Shown here one piece after another: positions 25,705 through 37,530 of a DNA stretch of 64,000 nucleotides. Under the pieces are notes generated by a model, which saw nothing but the letters and a program-made list of their open reading frames with translations, was not told the origin of the DNA and ran no database searches. Origin of the DNA: Zonotrichia leucophrys gambelii (lineage: Eukaryota > Chordata > Aves > Passeriformes > Passerellidae); NCBI RefSeq assembly GCF_028769735.1, contig NC_088171.1:125572533-125636532 (forward strand), written 5' to 3'. The first letter of the stretch is position 1, and each line of letters starts with the position of its first letter. A program made the position numbers and the translations under genes.

Positions 25705-28596
25705 GAGAAGTATTGCAACTCTGATTACACTGAGGATTATTTTTCAACATAGCAAAGCATTTCTACAAGTACTGAAATGCCTCACATATTTAGGAGGAAA
25801 AATGTGGGTTTGGGCTTGTTTTTTTTTTTTCTGTTCAGTGTTTTTTGTTTTCATTTTAATTTTTAAATATGATCTGTGTTTCCCTCATTGCAGCTTGTTA
25901 TTTTCTTGTTATTTTGGGACTGTGGTGTTTTTTTAAAGTAAAATCTAGTTCTTTCCGTTTCCCATTATATTATTGCTAATCTAATAACTAAATAGAAACT
26001 TCATAAAAGTAGGCATAAAGAGACATATTTTAATATTTTTTGTATAAATGTTGGTTTTTTGCAAGTGAAAAACCAGAATTCCTTTTCAGAACATAACCAA
26101 TTGGATGTTTTTTGATTAACAATTTTGATCAACATTATGTCAAAGGCTTTGTATAAGTTTATATATTTACATGTTCAGAATTTTGCATGCATGAGAAGCA
26201 CTGGAAAATTATGTTTGTGGTGACCTATTTTCCTGTTCCCATTTTTCATCCTTTTACTACTGATTATTGCAATACAGAAGGATTGCGATTGCATTTTGCT
26301 GGCAATCACTCACTGATGAAAAGGAGGTGATGGTGTGTGCAATGCAGGAGGTATCTTCCCAGGAGTCATCTCATCAGAAATTGTGTTGCTTATTTTTATA
26401 AGAAACTTACCTATTTTCATACTACTTAGCATTGCACAGAGACTGGTAATTTACCCTTTAACTTTGTCTGGTTATTTTGGAGTCTTTGCAATTTTTTTCA
26501 TACTTAGACATAGATTGATGTATGCCTGCCAAAATTGATGATATTTATGAAAACCTCATCTTTGAAGCTTGTATTGTTGGATGAGTTCAAATGATTTCAC
26601 ATCATAAATCTGTGAGCCTTCATCTATAAATGTGAGTCTGCTTTGCTGCCATTTAAGCCCGGCTTTGCAGAAAAAGAGAACCAATGTAAAAAAATACTTG
26701 GAAGTCAGAAACACTGAGAAGCTCAATGAGAATATTCCTTTTATAAAGTATTTTGTGACAGAATAGAGGTTATTTTATCTAGAAGCTACTCTGAACTTAC
26801 GCATGAATATACAGAGATAGAAAGTTATCATTTCACAATGATGTAGTGCTTTAGGTTTTACTTCCTCAGAGCCTGGATATCTGAGTCTACAGAGATGGTA
26901 CAAACCGACCTAGGTTTTCTACCTATAACCTGAGCTGGCTAAACAGAGCCAGCTTTAAAGAATGCCTGAGTATCCAAACTAAGGGGCTAATATTCTGCTA
27001 AGGGGTATATGCAGAAGCACAGTGCATATTGGCATGGTCATAGCATTTACACAGCTCTGAATAAAGACAGAACCATCCAGATGCGACTGCACAGGCACAC
27101 ATAAATACATCCTCTGGCAATATGTCATTTAAAGCATTTCAAAATACTATAAATTAAGTTACACATGCTTGTCTATGAAAAGGGTAACTCATATTTTTTA
27201 ATTAGTTTGTTTTTTAGCCCTTGTCTTTTTGCCTTGTCTGGAATTACAGACAATTTCTGTGCAAAGCCCAATGATGTCCCAGTTTCATAGGAAACCTCTA
27301 AGAACTGCTGAAAAGAGAGCGAACTGATTGTTCTCATAATTTACATTCCTGATTTAATTGAAGCAGGTAGAGTTGTGAATCCAAGTTCTTCAATTAAAGA
27401 ATGCTTAAAAATCAGTAAAATCAAACAGCATTCAAAATGTCCACTGTATAATATTTTTATATTTATGTTCTTGGTTTTTTTCTAGCAAGAGATCACAATG
27501 ACGCATCCTGCAAGTACTCAGCAGATAAGGAAAAACTCCCTACTTTTATGTGTTTTCAAACTCCTGTGTATTTATGTTCCTATATAATACCAGAAATTTC
27601 TGAATTTTTGATGTGACCTGAAGCATTTGCTTAGCTGAGTTCACACTTTTTGCTGCATCTTTCCATTGTTGCCCATCATTTCATGGGAAAAGTGATTTTA
27701 GTTCCACAAGTCATTTTTGCATCACCATGGTTTCTGTCCTGGGGAGTGAAGGAGATCCATAATACAGAAAAACCCAACCCATACAAACTCATTTTTTGTG
27801 TGTTAATTTGAAGCATTTTCATGCTGTCCTAAAGAAATTGAAACAAATGCTGGACTTTTTTAATATTAAAAATACACTTATTATTGCCCTGTTATTGATC
27901 CATTGAGTATTTCAATATTGCATAAATGGTGTTTTCTGTATGGAAGTTCCTAGAATGACCTGATGGTTGAAGTAAGCTACAGAAATACAGCTATCAGATC
28001 CGTTTTACTTATTCACTTAAAAACCAAAAGCTTTAAGGACACAGCATCAAGATTTCTACCTAAGACAAGTTATATTCTGTCTTGACATGAATGAAGACTG
28101 CATATCATTAACATCCTGAGGTCAGTTACAATATATAATCACTATTGCTGCAATTCTAAATTACAGTCCTTACCTATGAAAGCCAACTTGAATACAATTG
28201 CTTTGTGATGTAGAGAATTCTAACCAAAGCAAATAGATAATCTCAGAGAATTACTGTCTGAGTGGTAATAGGCAATATTTTCAAAAGCATAGAAGAGATT
28301 TAGGGGCTTCAGGCTGTTAGTTTTTGTCAGGATTAGGCTCCTAAATCATATAACTATGTTATCTAAAGTAGCGTTACCATTCAAGCCAAGCATCCTAGTT
28401 TGAGTACTTTTGGTTTCTTTATTTATACAATTTCTTTGAATTCATTTATATAACCAATCTGGTGGTGGTGGGGGTGGGGTGGGTGGAGCTTAGATCCCAG
28501 AAAAATTAGTCAGGGATTTCTTAGCAGCCTTAAAGCAATAGCATGTGTTGTGTCCATTGAGACTAGCCAAGCATATTTTTTTTGCTGCTGTATAAT

Positions 28597-28639
28597 AATC
28601 CAACCTCAAAAGGTCTTCACTAGAAGCTGAGGTTGGATT
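28597..28639. repeat. 12-bp perfect inverted repeat
   Basis: AATCCAACCTCA at 28597-28608 is matched by its exact complement at 28628-28639, with 19 bases between. The transcript of either strand could fold into a short hairpin. It lies in unique DNA. Confidence 0.85.
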
Positions 28640-30159
28640 GGCATACTGTAATGTGTTGTTTTATATAGAAATCTGATTAATGTCTAGAAATGCACTAACC
28701 TATAAATTTTACTAATAGCTAGTGAGAGTTCCTCCAATAAATTAACCTTTTGATCTCTCTTTTCGGCAGTAAATCTCTTTATAAGTAGGATTATAAAAGT
28801 TAATTTAATAAAATCACAGGAGTTTGCATTTAATACGGTCTAAATGGATGAGCATGCCAGTTTGAAAACACAGAACTCCTTGACTACATCACAACATTTT
28901 GGACTAACTTCTTATAGCAGAAATGTATTATATATATTTTTGAGCCACCAGTTCTATTGAATCAATTCAATTCCTTTTGGGTCATCTAATCTATAAACCT
29001 CTGCTGACCTACTTGAAAATATTTCCTTGAACAGAATGATAGAAAGATATCAAAAAACCTGTTGTTCTGTAGCATTCAACCTTGCAGGAGAGAACACAGT
29101 GTGTTTTTGTTTTCCATAGTGTAGTAGGATATTCATAAAAGTGAGAGGGGCATCCCTTAACCCTGCTCTGTGAAAGTGTTATGAAAAAAGTGCCAACTTG
29201 TGTAAAAGACTGAAGACAAAAGACAAAGGAGTTCTCCAGGTAATACATAACTTTGTGACAAGGAAATGCAACTAAAATTAAAAAAATATCATGCAGCCCT
29301 ATATTTATTTAGGTCTGTTTAATTTGCCAAAAAGTACCAAAATGTGACTGTTGAAAAACCTAACCAAACTATGAATCCAAAAAAATACAAATATATTCTA
29401 GTGAAATAACAGTAATGCAGAGCAGATCTATTTTGCATTTAAGCAGAGATGTCAAGGTTGCTCTGTGTCATTTTCTTCCATGGAATACAGCAGACAGTGC
29501 ATCATACTGTATGCCTATTGCAGGACTCATCCAAGCTGTGTTATTCTATTCCTTTTCTCTATTGCAACCAATTATATTAACAGAGTAAGGCAAGTTAGGG
29601 AGTGGGATAGGACAGAATAAAGAAACAAAACACAAACAAGCAGCCAAAACCCCAAAGTATCCAACCTCCCCCCAAAAAATCTCATATCACCATCAGTACC
29701 AAGTTGACCCCAGAAAATTATTTTGCAGGTGCTACTCAGCTCACACTGGAAGATCCCATGATTCATGGCTTTCATAACTCCCCGTGCTCTTGAATAACTC
29801 TACCTCACATTTCTCCATAACCACAGTTGCCAAGAACACACAGTGTTCCCTAGGAATAAACTTAGGTGAAAACCTATGGATGAAAACAGAAGGCAATCCA
29901 GCTAAACCATGAATATCAGAAAATGCTCTGCTTTTATCTTTCATTCTATCTGTTCTTTAATTCGGCTAAGAATGTTCTGATTTCAAAGAAGATTTTCCTT
30001 TTATATTCTTTTAACATTGAAAAAACACATTAAACCATTAAAATAATTTAGAATACATTTTCAGTACACCCCTGAAACACAGATTCACAATAAACTTGGA
30101 TATTAGTCTTTAGTTCCACTTTGAACTATCAAGTGGGCACTGATGTCCCGAGTTATCAA

Positions 30160-30725
30160 CTTTGTTTTTTACAGGGTAATTGCTCAGGAACTTCAGGAGT
30201 TCCTCATTAGACATGAAGGTTACCATAAGAAGTGCAAGGAAGTTCAGGTGGGAATGTGTAAGGAACCAACCAAAGGCTTATGGCTCAGCTTTAATGGAAG
30301 GACAGGGATAGGTGACATTATGTGAGGGTCTGCTACAGGCCCCCCAAACAGATGAGACCCTCTAAAGACAGACAGGAGTGGCCTCACGTCCACAAGCCCT
30401 GGTCCTCATGGGACATCCTGATGTCTCTAGGAGGGACAGCACAGCAGGAATTCCTGGAATGTATTGTGATAACTTGATTCTCCAAATGAGAGAGAGCTTT
30501 TAGAAGTGATGTTGGACCTTGTTCTCATCTACAAGGAGGTGCTGGTGGGAATGTGAAGCCCAAGGCAGCTTTATCTGCAGTGACCTTGAAATGGTGGAGT
30601 TCAAGCTCCTAGGGCAGTGAGGAGAGCATGCAAGAACATTTTTAAAGGGAAATAAGGAAGACCTGAGGAACTGCTGACTGGTCAGTCTTACCTCTGTGCC
30701 TGGCAAGATCATGGAGCAGACATTT
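30160..30725 (+). mobile_element. CR1 LINE internal ORF2 fragment, internally deleted
   Basis: On the plus strand 'gggtctgctacaggccccc' (about 30327) encodes the CR1 endonuclease-region motif V-C-Y-R-P-P. It is followed by sequence matching the inter-domain part of ORF2 ('aaggaggtgctggtgggaat', 'gaaatggtggagttcaagct'). At 30670-30722 comes the start of the reverse transcriptase region ('ctgactggtcagtcttacct', 'tgcctggcaagatcatggag'). A large internal piece is missing near 30630-30655, and the copy stops after that block, without the CR1 3' tail. The left limit is uncertain. The frame is broken many times, so no protein is made. Confidence 0.82.
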
Positions 30726-32140
30726 CTGAAAACTACAATTTACTGTAAGACTTTAACAGGATAAATATGTTCTTGCCATAAAACCAAATCATAATCTTCA
30801 TAATGCATCCCTCCTTCATATTTCTTATGAAATTTCTTCCAGATATTAAAAATAATTTTCTTCCTATAAGATCAAATATTGATTTGTCTTGAACTTTTTA
30901 AACTTACTCATTAAACTGAAATAAAGGTAAGTAATCACCAAAATGTAACAGCTAAAAGCAATTATACCTTAATGCACGATGTCATATCTGTTTTTATGCA
31001 CATGGAGAGACCAGAAAAAAGTAGATATATAGAAATACTTTCATGGGTTATTTCATATAGATTATTATTTTATCATATTTTGTGAAGAGTGACTGGGTTT
31101 TAAAGTACTGGCTGTAAATTCTTTCATCCATTAATCCCTTATGCTAGCATACCAAGAAATTTAAATATTTGAAAAATTTCAAAAATTTTCATGTGACTGA
31201 ATAATTTCCTGATGTTTCCTCCGTTTAAAAATATTTTCATGCCATTGGTGCCTTATTGGTAGCAAGTCTTCCTCCAGAAATTTGCCAAGCAATGTCTTTA
31301 ACAGAGTAATTCACATTAAAATAAACTCCATGTGGAAGTCACAACTGCTTAATGCTATGTACCCCACTTCCCCAATCTGCACTGCCTGTAAAAGATAATT
31401 AAAACTACAAAGTTTAAGCTTTGTCCCAGCTGCTCCTTTCTATACCATCAAGTTTACCATTTGACCATGTCTAATGTGAAATATGTGCATGATTTAGTGG
31501 TACACTAAATGTTATGATGAAGTTAATTTTAATGTTTTTGAAAATAAATGGGGTCCTTCTTATGATTAAATGCTTTTCAGGAATTGGGAGGTACTATGAG
31601 AATAACCTTCCACTTCAGAGTTATTAAAAAAAATTTGTACCATCAAAGGACATTTTTCCTATCTAGTAAGAGAAGGAATGGAGCTGACAGACCTTGCATT
31701 TTGGTGTGATAGTCTAGTTATATTTTCACCTCATAACATCAATTCACAAGCAAAAAATAATTTTACTTTTACTAAACTGAAAAGTCTAACTCCTGTGAAA
31801 ACTGACTAGATATATAAGGAACTTTAGATTGCAGAATAGTTTTTAAAATCTTGTAAGTTTTCAAAGAAAAAAAAAAGCTAGAAATGTTTACACTGCAAAA
31901 TAAAACTTGGCAGTACTTATTTCTTTGTTTTCTCAATGCATAAGTGATTTCATGAAAGAAGAAATTTTGGAACAGCCACAAATCTTAATGAATTCGTGAA
32001 ATTAGTTTGGCTAGAAAAATATGTGAGAAAAAAAGTTATCTAAGGGATAAAAAAGGTAATGGTCATAAATAAAAACAACTGATGACTGCTTCAGCATTTG
32101 CTAGCACCAAAGCATCTGAGGAGAAAAAACTCCAAGCACT
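30726..32140. other. Unique AT-rich non-coding DNA
   Basis: No gene or mobile element was recognised. The sequence is AT-rich with small frames only. Confidence 0.65.
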
Positions 32141-32196
32141 CTACTACTACTACTACTACTAGGAGTAGTAGTAGTAGTAGTAGTGGTAGCAGTAGC

Positions 32197-32227
<31 letters not shown>

Positions 32228-32233
32228 ATAGTA
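32141..32233. repeat. Trinucleotide array with inverted halves (CTA)n/(TAG)n
   Basis: About seven CTA units (32141-32161) turn into about 23 TAG/GTA-type units with a few GGT/GCA variants (32164-32233). The first part is the reverse complement of the second, so a single strand can fold back on itself. Serine-rich and valine-rich frames over it are repeat artefacts. Confidence 0.93.
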
Positions 32234-32424
32234 AAGGATGGGAAGTTTGTAAAATTCAAAAATTATGTTCAAATTCCCAAAGACAGGAAAGAAAGTAATT
32301 TGTTCTACATCCCAAACAGGAGGCAGAGTGACTGGAGTAAAATGAAGATAGTTGGGATGGGGGTAGCCCAAATGATTGTGTGCCAGGGTACTGCCAGGCC
32401 CCTCATAGTGCACAATGGCACTAT

Positions 32425-32514
32425 CATTATTACTACTACTACTACTACTACTACTATTATTATTAGTAGTAGTAGTATTACTATTACTATTATTACTATT
32501 ATTACTATTATTGC
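32425..32514. repeat. Second trinucleotide array (ACT/ATT with a TAG core)
   Basis: ATT/ACT units (32425-32460), then a short TAG/TAGT block (32463-32477), then ATT/ACT units again to about 32514. It is partly the complement of the array 190 bp upstream and carries its own inversion. Poly-threonine and poly-isoleucine frames across it are spurious. Confidence 0.93.
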
Positions 32515-34446
32515 TAATGGAGGGAAAGTGCATTTCTTCAGCAGTTCCAGTGTTTTCAAATGTCTCTCAGATGATGCTCTCAAATTAACACAGATCATCA
32601 CCGGGTTATTTCTCCATCACCAAAGCTAAATGTCTAACAAATTCTTTTGTAAAGAAAGTGTGCATTGTTTAGATTGGTTTTAGATATTGTACATGAATGT
32701 ACTTTAGCCCATATTTTTGAAGACACATAATTTTACAGAGAAATCACTTCTAGAGATTTTTTTTCAAGAAAGGCAAATTGTTTTGGGATTTTTTTTGTCT
32801 AGAATATGAGATTTTGTTTTGTTATATTTGATCTGCATCAGCCTGGAATGCATCCTGTTTCTTAGATTTTGGATTTATGAACTAGAGCACTGGTTTTTTA
32901 TTAAAATAATCTTAATTCTTCTTCTGCTTAGTCAGGACACTGATGTGCATATTTAACTGAGTATCCAAACTTCAAATGTCCTTTTATGGAAATTGTTTCA
33001 AGTTTTGAGGAGGTTCAAATGTCTCTAAACATTGTGAAGTGTTCCTTTTTAGCTGTGTTTGTCACCTCTGGGCTACCACGTAGGGAGGGGGTGGCAGCGT
33101 GTGACTGAAGGTGAATGTGATAACTGTGACTGTGTTAACTGCTGAAAGTGATGTTTTCACACTCAGCCTAATGAACAAAGAAGACTACAAGAATTTGGAA
33201 GCCAATATGAAGTTCTTTTAGGCTGCAAATTAATAACTGAGGGTAATCTTTTTCTTTATCTCACTATAAAACCTTTCCTAAAGATTAAGAGAAAATACAT
33301 AGAGACAAATGTAACCTTCAAGAGATGATGAATTTACTAAAATTAATATAAAAACTATAAGCACGAAGTTGAGAAGGTAAGGCAGATGTGGTGAAAATAC
33401 CACCGAGTTTGCAAAAGGGTTGAAATTTAGTTGGATGAAGCAGCCTGGATTCCCAAACTGAAGGCTTATGAGGTATGTTCATTGTCCAAATGAAATCAGG
33501 AGGACATGAAGTCTACCCATTTCAGACCAGTGAATGATCTCATTCTAGAAGGTGTCAGTTATATCCCACAGTCTGATCTCCCTTTCTAGTAAAATGAGTT
33601 CATTTTTTTCTGACACACAGGCAAACACTCTGTGCCTGCTGCTGCTGCACCCTTCCCTTGTGGCTGTTTGTCTGCACTGCCTTTCTCCGTGGTGAAGGGA
33701 CTGTGCCACCTGCAATTCTTCACAATCTCTTATGCAACTGCCTTGCAAAGCAGTGGCAAAGATGATTTTGCATAGCACTTGAAGTATAATAAGCTAAGCC
33801 ACTAGGGGATAGGGAGTGTGCATTCCTGCAGCTCCGAGATGATGATCATTATGGAGACAACTGCTTTCAAAACTCTTAAAAATGAGAGTTTGTAAAAAGA
33901 CAAACTCTCACCCTGTCTATGGTATGCACTGTGTAAGCAAATAGCACATCTGGCAGCTGACATACATTTTTTGTCTCTTTAATTATATGTATTTTCATGA
34001 ACAGGAAATGTCTGATTGCAGCATATACGTCCAATCACGTGAATTTTAAACCAAGCATTTAATACTTTGTCATCAGAAAAGCTTGCATGAGTGATTTGTG
34101 TTGAGTGACACCCCCAAAATACAAGGTCTATTGAAATTTGATCTTGCATATCTAAATCTGTTGTTTATGCAGAACTAGATTTGCAAATCTTGCAGACATT
34201 GGCTGTCTGTTTCATATGAATTTAACTCTTTCACCATTTAGAATCTAGTAAAAAAGGCAGATTTTTTCCCATGTCTTTTGAACAAAAAAAATAAAATATT
34301 AAATTTCAAAATCTAGTGCTATTTTGCTTTTTAGGCCACATATTCAAACCTCATTGTCTCACTTCTTTAGTAGTACTTGAATTATTGATTTGTAATAGAT
34401 AATGTTGACTTTATACAACCTAATTGACTATTGAAGTTCACCATAT
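32515..34446. other. Unique non-coding DNA
   Basis: No gene or mobile element was recognised. A 77-residue minus-strand frame at 33545-33778 has no motif I know and is treated as chance. Confidence 0.6.
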
Positions 34447-34451
34447 ATTGA
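34447..34451. repeat. Target-site duplication ATTGA, left copy
   Basis: ATTGA directly precedes the LTR and recurs at 34857-34861 directly after its CCAACA end. A perfect 5-bp duplication supports the proposed boundaries. Confidence 0.75.
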
Positions 34452-34856
34452 AGTTGGAGGGGAGACGACCCACCTTGCGTTGGTCAGCATCTACTCCCCT
34501 TTATTGATCAATCAGGCACCTTTTATAACAGTGTTAATCAAGTTCATGCATATTGCAAAATCTGAGCTCACAATAGGTCAGAGATAACATACCAACTCCT
34601 CCTTATGTTTCCAATACCAAGATTTGGGTTCTCAAAATTATTCTTGCTTTCCCAAAACAGCCAAAGATAGAACATCCACTTGTTATGAGAAAGCTGCCTG
34701 AGAACTCTGATGTGCAAGGCTCTCAAGGCCTTCATGTTTGTCACTTTTACCTGTAGTTAAAAATAACCTGAGAACCTCTGCTGTTTACAGAAGCAGGCTG
34801 TGAGAATCTGCTCCTTACAGCTGCCTTCTAGGCCATCTCTGAAAAAATTTCCAACA
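34452..34856 (-). mobile_element. Solitary LTR, minus strand, 405 bp
   Basis: The minus strand begins TGTTGGAAATTTT at 34856 and ends near CTCCAACT at 34452, with AATAAA (complement of 34500-34505) about 50 bp before the 3' end. ATTGA flanks both sides. The same family occurs at about 59862-60296, sharing blocks such as 'ggagacgaccca', 'tttattgatcaa', 'cccaaaacagccaaagatag' and 'ctgcctgagaactctg'. The 5-bp duplication would fit an ERVL-like or alpharetrovirus-like integrase. No internal retroviral genes adjoin it, so it is solitary. It lacks coding sequence. Confidence 0.85.
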
Positions 34857-34861
34857 ATTGA

Positions 34862-35330
34862 CCACATAATATAAAAGTTAATAAACCCTTATATTTATTC
34901 ACTTATTCTGAATTTTTGGGAAAAAAAACCCAACAAAAACCCATATTGAATCATTGACTGGCTAATATGCTTAGGCAGTTTATGTCTGAAGACAACATTA
35001 TTGATTTAGAGACAGCTTATTTATCCATTCTGTATTGTGCCACACAGTACAGAATTGATAAAGGTATATTCTGCATAATTGAAAATTTTAATTATTTGGA
35101 CATAAGGAAAGTTGAGTGACAACAAAACTACGTCATATGGTGTGCAGAAGCACTTAATATATAGGTCAGTACTTTGTATTCAACAAAGATAGCAAGGGAT
35201 GGGGAAGTAGTTCCTATCTTTCTCTTGAGGGAAAAGTCACTTCCACTTCAACTGCCATGACTTTTAAGACTTCTTCCTGTCTTTAAAAATAATTTTACAA
35301 TAAAAATGAAACCATCACTTTAAAAACAGA
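34862..35330. other. Unique spacer between two LTRs
   Basis: AT-rich sequence with no gene or repeat recognised. It separates two LTRs of different families and opposite orientation. Confidence 0.65.
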
Positions 35331-35336
35331 GGCAAT
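35331..35336. repeat. Target-site duplication GGCAAT, left copy
   Basis: GGCAAT is found directly before the LTR start and again at 35951-35956 directly after its end. A perfect 6-bp duplication is typical of class II (beta-like) retroviruses. Confidence 0.75.
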
Positions 35337-35950
35337 TGCTGTAGTGTGTTCTTAAGTTTGTTAGTTTGCTCCCCCCATTTTCTGTATTAAATGGTTTCTT
35401 CCTTTCCCAGGACCCTGTCAGTTAGGTTGCTATGGAAATGAAACTGCTCCTCCCCTGGTTTCTCTTATAAAGTGAAAGTGCCTCCTCCTTGGGCTCAGTC
35501 AATCACTCTTTTTCTCCTCCCAGGTTTCGAGAATTTTCTTTTCTCTGGGAGTTATGGTTGGCTGTAGCCCTGGAGCCCCTCCTATGATTTATAACAGTTG
35601 GTTACTTTGGTATATCAGTTATGTTTCGTACCTCCAAATATGTATTTCTATTGGTTAGCTGGGTTTCCCTGCCTTCTTCCCCCCTTTTCCCTTAAAACCC
35701 TCTCCTGCCCCCTGTTTGGGGCCATTTGCTGGGTGTTTCCCCTCCTTGTTGGTTCTTCTGTAATAAACCGACAGTTTACCCCCAGCAAGTGGTCGCCTCC
35801 TAATTCGTCTCTCACCGCGCTGCTCCGAGCTATCCCCCAGCTCAGCCCGAGGCCAAGACGCCGAGGGGGGCTGGCTTCAGATGCGCAGGGGCCCTGGCCT
35901 TCGCCCCTCACCAGATAGCCGGATTCCAGGGCCGTGGACGCCCCCGCACA
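35337..35950 (+). mobile_element. Solitary LTR, family shared with 22472-23146
   Basis: It begins TGCTGTAGTG and ends CCCCCGCACA, flanked by GGCAAT on both sides. AATAAA at 35762-35767 sets the plus orientation and sits in the same AATAAACCGACAGTTTA block as in the sister copy. Other shared blocks are 'gggctcagtcaatcac', 'cagcccgaggcc' and 'gccggattccag'. The 3' third is strongly GC-rich with many CpG. The two copies are clearly diverged and each has its own duplication, so they are independent insertions and not the ends of one 12-kb provirus. Frames of 87-106 residues inside it are artefacts. Confidence 0.88.
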
Positions 35951-35956
35951 GGCAAT

Positions 35957-37436
35957 CTTTTTAACGTGTAGAATTCTAAAGTGAAATGTCCTTAAACTGT
36001 GTTAGTCACTTCAAGAAGTCACTGAACTCTGACTAGGAGTAGAACCCTGGGATCCTTCTGTAAATTCGTACTGATGTCAGTGTTACTGATGTCAACTATT
36101 ACAATTTTCCAGTAGCAGGGAATGTTTTATTAGAAGAGAATTGACCTTTGCTTGAAAAATTAAGATCATTGTATTTCTCTCCAGATTTTCAACACCTCAA
36201 GGACTGAGCAATATAATTATTATTATTTATAATTTTGATACAATGATAATAATAACTTTCAGGGTCTGGTTACATTCCATAAACTGCTAAATATTTCTAA
36301 AAATGCAATTTTCTTTTCAATTACTGGTAGGCATCGCAGTTCTGACTGATGTTCCAGAATCATGGCAAATACCATGGTCAGTGGAGGATCCAATTTCTCA
36401 ACCCACTCTAGAATCAGGGTCATTAAATACATTAAATGCACTAGTTGAGTTATTAATATGGTCTTTTGATATAATCAAATTGGGGCATCAGATTCAAGGC
36501 CTGATGATCACATTGTTGTTTCTACTTTTTTTTATCAATCAAATTAACTTCAGTATTGGAGTTGCCCAGGAAACCAGTCCTTATTTTAAGATACAGCCAA
36601 GAACTAAGTACCTCTACTCTTTTGTAATTTTCAAGATAATTCACCATAATCTTCATCTCCATTTTGTTTGCTTTTTTTTTATTCTTGGCAGTGCAGGTGA
36701 TCCACATTTAATAAACATCTTATTAATCCTGCATGTTCTAATGGCTCATTAAAATCCTTGTCTCCCTGCAGCACTTGGGCAGCAGCATTTTTGAGAAAAT
36801 CTTGTTACACTGAGGAGAAGACTTGAAATAATCTATCTTGCTTGCTCTTTGACAAATATTAAAGATATCCAAGGAAGGGAAAAGTAAGGAAAATTGGAAC
36901 AGGAAAAGGAATTATAAAGGACTGTACATTATATAGTTCCATATATGAAGGCCATGTGCATCACATATCTACATATCAGTCATTCTTAGGACGAATAATT
37001 TCAGGACTGCTCCAGTACTTTACATCGTGGACTCAAATTCAGGAAATAGACTGGGGACATAAAATCTTACATTTTAGTGAAAAAGAATATGAAGTTCAAA
37101 ACAAATCAAACCAAAGCTCTGTTTAGCTCAGTATTATTTCTATTACCTAATGTCATACCCTTTTCTTTTTGACAAGCATAAAAGCAAGACCTAGTGAAAT
37201 TGGAGACTTCCCTTGGTATACTCTCTGTTCACTAGCCAAGTTTTGTGACCCGAAAATTGCACTCAGCCAACCACACTTTGTAGTGATCAATGCATCCCCT
37301 TAATTGAATAAGATTAAAACTACTTTGAATCAATTTATATTGCTGGTGTCAAAAAGATCTTTTGGCAAGGAGCTTCACAGTTTTATTAAGAATTGTATCC
37401 AAATAGGTTCAATTTTTTTAATTCTGTTACTGAGTT
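35957..37436. other. Unique AT-rich non-coding DNA
   Basis: No gene was recognised. A 149-residue plus-strand frame (36303-36752) is the second longest in the stretch. Its second half is hydrophobic from T-rich DNA, a short antisense frame overlaps it, and no domain or splice context supports it. It is treated as chance, though it is not excluded as an old retrocopy remnant. Confidence 0.5.
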
Positions 37437-37456
37437 ATTTCATAGAATGACATCAT

Positions 37457-37530
37457 GAATAGAATAGAATAGAATAGAATAGAATAGAATAGAATAGAAT
37501 AGAATAGAATAGAATAGAATAGAATAGAAT
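37457..37530. repeat. Pentanucleotide (GAATA)n array
   Basis: About 15 uninterrupted units of GAATA/ATAGA. It stands exactly where the inverted tail of the adjoining CR1 copy should be. CR1 tails are 8-bp ATTCTATG-type repeats, so the array probably grew from that tail. A tail-like 'catagaatgacatcatgaat' is still seen just upstream (37441-37460). Confidence 0.95.

Larger units (their letters stand above)
24897..30159. other. Unique AT-rich non-coding DNA
   Basis: About 5.3 kb without a recognised gene. It includes an 18-base T run (25687-25704), a G-rich stretch (about 28462-28488) and a 12-bp inverted repeat at 28597-28639. Open frames are short and hydrophobic because of T-rich DNA. Confidence 0.6.

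Noticed and set aside
32098..32629. Poly-Ser, poly-Val, poly-Thr and poly-Asn frames
   Set aside because: They are translations of trinucleotide arrays in several phases on both strands.
22472..35950. A single 13-kb provirus bounded by two like LTRs
   Set aside because: No retroviral coding sequence lies between them, the right copy has its own perfect target duplication, and the two copies are clearly diverged.
36303..36752. 149-residue plus-strand frame
   Set aside because: No domain is recognised, the second half is hydrophobic from T-rich DNA, and there is no splice or neighbouring-exon support. A protein search could revive it.
37441..37530. A CRISPR-like or regulatory repeat array
   Set aside because: It is a pure pentanucleotide array with no spacers, continuous with a CR1 tail.
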